Shown: one piece after another, positions 61,089 to 64,000 of the stretch | Layout of the letters: every line of letters starts with the position of its first letter | How positions within the stretch are numbered: position 1 is the first letter of the stretch | From: Wenzhouxiangella sp. XN79A | GTDB lineage: Bacteria; Pseudomonadota; Gammaproteobacteria; Xanthomonadales; Wenzhouxiangellaceae | Length of the DNA: 64,000 bases | Assembly (NCBI RefSeq): GCF_012272825.1 | Contig: NZ_JAAWWS010000136.1 | Span: 1-64,000, forward strand | Direction: 5' to 3' | Program-made: the position numbers and the translations under genes | The notes under the pieces: generated by a model | Told to the model about the DNA's origin: nothing | Database searches by the model: none | What the model saw: only the letters and a program-made list of their open reading frames with translations

Positions 61089-62327
61089 ATGAATTCGCCG
61101 GTCGGGATCGACGCCGCGGCGTTTGCCGGTCCCCACGCCTGTCTCGACCTGGCCGATCTGGCCGCGGCCCGCGGCGTCGACCCCGACAAGTTCGTGCTCG
61201 GCCTCGGCCAGCGCCGGATGGCGATCGCCTCGCCGTGCGAGGACACCGTCACCCTCGCGGTCGACGCCGGTCGCCGGGCGCTGGCGGCGTTCGACATCGA
61301 TCCGGCCGAGATCGGCACGCTGATCGTCGGCACCGAGACCGGCGTCGACCACAGCAAGCCGGTGGCCGTCTACGTCCACGAACTGCTCGGCCTCGACGCG
61401 CGCTGCCGCACTTTCGAAACCAAGCATGCCTGCTACGGCGCGATGGCCGGGCTGACCGCGTCGATGGACTGGATCGCCGCCGGCCGGGCGCGCGGACGCA
61501 AGGCGCTGGTCATCGCCTCCGACATCGCCCGCTATGGCCTGGGCACGCCGGGCGAACCGACCCAGGGCGCCGGTGCCGTGGCGCTGGTGGTCGCCGACCG
61601 GCCGCGCCTGCTGACCGTCGACCCGGCCACGATCGGCGACTACACCCGCCAGGTCATGGACTTCTGGCGACCGCTGTATTCCAAGGTCGCCTTTGCCGAT
61701 GGGCACTACTCGATCCAGTGCTACCTCGACGCGCTGGTCGGCGCGCGAGCCGACGCGGTGGGCGAGGGCGCGGCGCTGCTCGACGAGCTGGCCGCCTGCC
61801 TGTATCACGTGCCGTTCGTGAAGATGGCCAAGAAGGCGCACCAGCGCCACCTCGAGATCGAGCGCGGCGCGCCGCTGGATCGCGACAGCGATGCCGACCG
61901 GCAAGCGCTGGCCGCCAGCCTGTCGAGCCGGGTCGAGCCGTGGCTGACGCTCAACGCCGAGATCGGCAACATCTACACCGGCTCGCTGTTCCTGTCGCTG
62001 ATCGACCTGCTGCGCCAGGCCGCCGAGCGCTTTTCCGGGCGGACGGTCAGCCTGTTTTCCTACGGCAGCGGCTGCGGCGCGACCTTCTGCCTCGGCGAGA
62101 TCACCGGGACCGCGGCGCAGTGGGCCTCGGCACTGGACCCGTCCGAAGACCTGGCCCGTCGGTACCGCCTGAATATCGAGGACTACGAGCGGCTGGTCCG
62201 CGACGGCGAGCAGGCCGACACCGCCGAATCACTGGACCCGACCAGCTACGGCCTGTCCGACGGCCTGTTCTACGTCGGCACCGTCGACCACCAGCGGCGA
62301 TACGTGGAGAGCAGGGCTGAGCGGTGA
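61089..62327 (+). CDS. Hydroxymethylglutaryl-CoA synthase
   Basis: 412 aa. Condenses acetyl-CoA and acetoacetyl-CoA to HMG-CoA. All three catalytic residues of the bacterial enzyme are visible: Glu83 (GTETGVD), Cys115 (FETKHACYGAMAG) and His240 (LYHVPFVKMAKKAH). Length fits. HMG-CoA synthase serves the mevalonate pathway or polyketide beta-branching; neither set of genes is in the window, and most gammaproteobacteria lack the mevalonate route. The last codons and the stop lie inside a 7-bp repeat array that begins at 62318, so the C-terminus may have been altered by it. Confidence 0.92.
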   Translation: MNSPVGIDAAAFAGPHACLDLADLAAARGVDPDKFVLGLGQRRMAIASPCEDTVTLAVDAGRRALAAFDIDPAEIGTLIVGTETGVDHSKPVAVYVHELLGLDARCRTFETKHACYGAMAGLTASMDWIAAGRARGRKALVIASDIARYGLGTPGEPTQGAGAVALVVADRPRLLTVDPATIGDYTRQVMDFWRPLYSKVAFADGHYSIQCYLDALVGARADAVGEGAALLDELAACLYHVPFVKMAKKAHQRHLEIERGAPLDRDSDADRQALAASLSSRVEPWLTLNAEIGNIYTGSLFLSLIDLLRQAAERFSGRTVSLFSYGSGCGATFCLGEITGTAAQWASALDPSEDLARRYRLNIEDYERLVRDGEQADTAESLDPTSYGLSDGLFYVGTVDHQRRYVESRAER

Positions 62328-62513
62328 GCGGTGAGCGGTGAGCGGTAAGCGGTGAGCGGTGAGCGGTGAGCGGTGAGCGGTGAGCGGTGAGCGGTGAGCG
62401 GTGAGCGGTGAGCGGTGAGCGGTGAGCGGTGAGCGGTGAGCGGTAAGCGGTAAGCGGTAAGCGGTAAGCGGTGAGCGGTGAGCGGTGAGCGGTGAGCGGT
62501 GAGCGGTGAGCGA
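62318..62513. repeat. Heptanucleotide array, 28 units of TGAGCGG
   Basis: 28 uninterrupted 7-bp units. Most are TGAGCGG; units at 62346 and at 62444, 62451, 62458 and 62465 are TAAGCGG; the last (62507) is TGAGCGA. The first unit overlaps the HMG-CoA synthase C-terminus and its TGA provides the stop. Plus-strand frames are all closed by the repeated TGA; minus-strand frames are all open, encoding a spurious SPLTAHR repeat. Confidence 0.97.
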
Positions 62514-62603
62514 TGAACCCGAACCCCGAACCCTGAACCCTGAAACCTGAAACCTGAAACCTGAAAACTGAAAACTGAAAACTGAAAACTGAAAACTGAA
62601 ACC
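62514..62603. repeat. Second heptanucleotide array, TGAACCC to TGAAAAC
   Basis: About 13 units continue without a gap in the register of the preceding array. In order: TGAACCC, one 6-base unit GAACCC, CGAACCC, TGAACCC, three TGAAACC, five TGAAAAC, one TGAAACC. The stepwise base change across neighbours indicates local unit duplication. The remaining stretch to 62721 shows no gene or clear site. Confidence 0.95.
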
Positions 62604-62721
62604 TGGTCCCTGCCCATCCCCTCCGTCCCTGCCTCCAGGCGGCGGCTGCACGCGATGCGCTTGGCCGGGTCCCGGCAGCCACCCACTCGTTCCTTTCCCC
62701 TCGCCCCCTCGTCCCGGCGTT
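62604..62721. other. Spacer between heptamer arrays and dnaE2
   Basis: 118 bases, pyrimidine-rich on the plus strand (TCCCTGCCCATCCCCTCCGT) with no recognisable gene or terminator. It completes a 394-base gene-free interval. Confidence 0.5.
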
Positions 62722-64000
62722 TCAGCAAAAATCCCGCGAGTCCGCGGCCAGTCCGTCCAGCCAGCCGTCCAGGGTCTCGAAACGATGCGCCACCACGTGC
62801 TGGGTGCCGTTGGCGTTCTGAAGCGTTCCGACGACCTTCAGCAGCGTTGCCTGCAGCACTTCGGCCCGGAACCGCTCCAGCAGCTTCGGCCAGACGATCA
62901 CGTTGATGATCCCGGTCTCGTCTTCCAGCGACAGGAACACCACGCCCGAGGCGGTGCCCGGCCGCTGGCGGTGGGTGACGACGCCGGCGGCCTGGACCGC
63001 ACTGCCGTCGGGCAGGGCGGCCAGCGCCCGGGCCGGCTTGACCCGCGCGCCCAGCCGGCGGCGCAGTTGTCCGATCGGGTGATGGTCCAGCGACAGGCCG
63101 GTGGCGGCGTAGTCGTCGAGCAGGTCTTCGCGCACGCCCGGCAGGCCGAGCTGCGGTTGCTGCTCGGCCAGCTGCGCATGGGCCAGCAGATCACCCTGGC
63201 GGCGTGCGCCGAGGGCCTGCCAGCGCGCCCGCCGCCGATGTCCGGCCAGCCCCTTCAGCGCGCCGGCCTCGGCCAGCGCGCGGATTGCCTTCGCGTCCAG
63301 CCCGGCGCGTTCGGCCAGTTCGCCGGTGTCGCGGAACGGCGCATGGGCGCGCGCCGCGACCAGCCGCTCGGCGGCCTCGCCGGCCAGGCCGCGGACCAGG
63401 CGCAGGCCCAGCCGGATGGCCGGGTTGCTGGTGCTGCAATTGTCGTTCCACTCATGGCCGCCGCGCGGGTCCGGGCACAGCGAGCAGTCCACGTCGCTGG
63501 CCCGCACGTCGACCGGCAGCACGCGCACGCCGTGCCGGCGCACGTCGGCGATCAGCTGGGCCGGCGCGTAGAAGCCCATCGGCTGGCTGTTGAGCAGGCC
63601 GCAGCAGAACGCCGCCGGGTGATGGCGCTTCAGCCACGACGAGAAGTAGGTCAGCAACGCGAAACTGGCCGCGTGCGACTCGGGAAAACCGTAGTCGCCG
63701 AAGCCGCAGATCTGGCCGTAGATCCGTTCGGCGAACGCCAGCGAATAGCCGCGCGCCAGCATGCCGTCGATCAGCTTGTCGCGGAACGGTTCCAGTCCGC
63801 CGCGACGCTTCCAGGCCGCCATCGCCCGCCGCAGCTGGTCGGCCTCGCCGGGGGTGAAGCCGGCCGCGACGATCGCGATCTGCATGACCTGCTCCTGGAA
63901 GATCGGCACGCCCAGGGTGCGCTTCAGCACGCTCTCCAGCGCCGGGCCGGGATAGCTCACCCGGCTCGGATCGTCGCGCCGCTCGAGGTAGGGATGGACC
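62722..64000 (-). CDS. dnaE2: Error-prone DNA polymerase DnaE2, C-terminal part (runs off window)
   Basis: About 426 residues are visible; the frame stays open to the window edge, so the start lies beyond 64000. It is the C-family polymerase alpha-like enzyme of the ImuA-ImuB-DnaE2 damage-tolerance cassette. Visible parts: VPIFQEQVMQIAIVAAGFTPGEAD (in two blocks: VPIFQEQVMQIA, AGFTPGEADQLRRAM), FGDYGFPESHAASFALLTYF, HHPAAFCCGLLNSQPMGFY, the HhH region and an OB-fold near the end (ETGIINVIVWPKLLERFR). The CCGLLNSQPMGFY segment and the short OB-ending C-terminus distinguish DnaE2 from replicative DnaE1. Confidence 0.92.
   Translation of the reverse strand, partial: VHPYLERRDDPSRVSYPGPALESVLKRTLGVPIFQEQVMQIAIVAAGFTPGEADQLRRAMAAWKRRGGLEPFRDKLIDGMLARGYSLAFAERIYGQICGFGDYGFPESHAASFALLTYFSSWLKRHHPAAFCCGLLNSQPMGFYAPAQLIADVRRHGVRVLPVDVRASDVDCSLCPDPRGGHEWNDNCSTSNPAIRLGLRLVRGLAGEAAERLVAARAHAPFRDTGELAERAGLDAKAIRALAEAGALKGLAGHRRRARWQALGARRQGDLLAHAQLAEQQPQLGLPGVREDLLDDYAATGLSLDHHPIGQLRRRLGARVKPARALAALPDGSAVQAAGVVTHRQRPGTASGVVFLSLEDETGIINVIVWPKLLERFRAEVLQATLLKVVGTLQNANGTQHVVAHRFETLDGWLDGLAADSRDFC

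Noticed and set aside
62318-62603. CRISPR array
   Set aside because: Units are 7 bases without spacers, and no cas genes are nearby. It is a simple tandem repeat.
62514-62603. Telomere-like repeat (TGAACCC resembles plant telomere units)
   Set aside because: Position is internal to a bacterial chromosome between two genes and units vary; resemblance is coincidental.

Overview
The window is a GC-rich (clearly above 60%) chromosomal segment of a Gram-negative gammaproteobacterium. The rpoE-rseA-rseB-rseC-mucD, lepA-lepB-rnc-era-recO-pdxJ, trxA-rho/rhlB and corB-ypjD/ffh gene orders, a type II secretion block, and Xanthomonas-like branched-chain dehydrogenase and tryptophan dioxygenase genes suggest a Xanthomonadales/Wenzhouxiangella-like relative. 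That placement is inference; no rRNA or tRNA gene is visible. Nearly all sequence is coding, in tightly packed operons with many 4-bp ATGA/GTGA overlaps. I see no prophage, insertion sequence or CRISPR array.

Layout. 1-591: noncoding, with two long imperfect direct repeats carrying hairpins. 592-2640 (-): two tandem CsgG-like proteins with SH3 tails. 2782-4137 (-): UDP-glucose dehydrogenase. 4246-7612 (-): E1 alpha, E1 beta and E2 of a 2-oxoacid dehydrogenase, divergent from tryptophan 2,3-dioxygenase (7776-8633 +). 8743-11607 (+): secreted penicillin-acylase-type Ntn hydrolase. 11949-18690: a storage-lipid locus with wax ester synthase/DGAT, a TPR protein, a phasin, a TetR regulator, an acyl-CoA-binding protein and a Marinobacter-type fatty acyl-CoA reductase. 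18700-26215 (-): a six-gene overlapping operon encoding a DAG-kinase-like lipid kinase, a Tam41-like CDP-DAG synthase, a lipid-exporter-like ABC protein, an LpxL-like acyltransferase, a GT8/ELM1 multidomain glycosyltransferase and a DUF4124 protein. This is the best candidate for an undescribed system, probably making and exporting a glyco- or phospholipid.

26726-30337: corB-ypjD divergent from ffh. 30409-32942: two secreted amidohydrolases, the second lacking metal ligands. 33030-36515: rho, trxA and divergent rhlB. 36598-40842: gspC-gspD-gspE, without the rest of the type II secretion genes. 40950-45286: the sigma-E envelope-stress operon. 45337-45425: a possible small RNA. 45554-51702: lepA, lepB, a DUF4845 gene, rnc, era, recO, pdxJ. 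51694-52458 (-): a receiver-HPt protein. 52513-55283: YdbH-like AsmA protein and a DUF1318 lipoprotein. 55288-60054: rlmD, nagZ, a MscS channel, a purine phosphoribosyltransferase and methylthioinosine phosphorylase. 60166-62327: an unknown protein and HMG-CoA synthase. 62318-62603: a striking array of 7-bp repeats, all in one register, which supplies the HMG-CoA synthase stop codon. 62722-64000 (-): the C-terminal part of error-prone polymerase DnaE2, running off the window.

Taken together, the left half is rich in acyl-CoA and lipid metabolism: 2-oxoacid dehydrogenase, wax ester synthesis and storage, and the putative glycolipid operon. The right half is mostly core gammaproteobacterial housekeeping and envelope maintenance.
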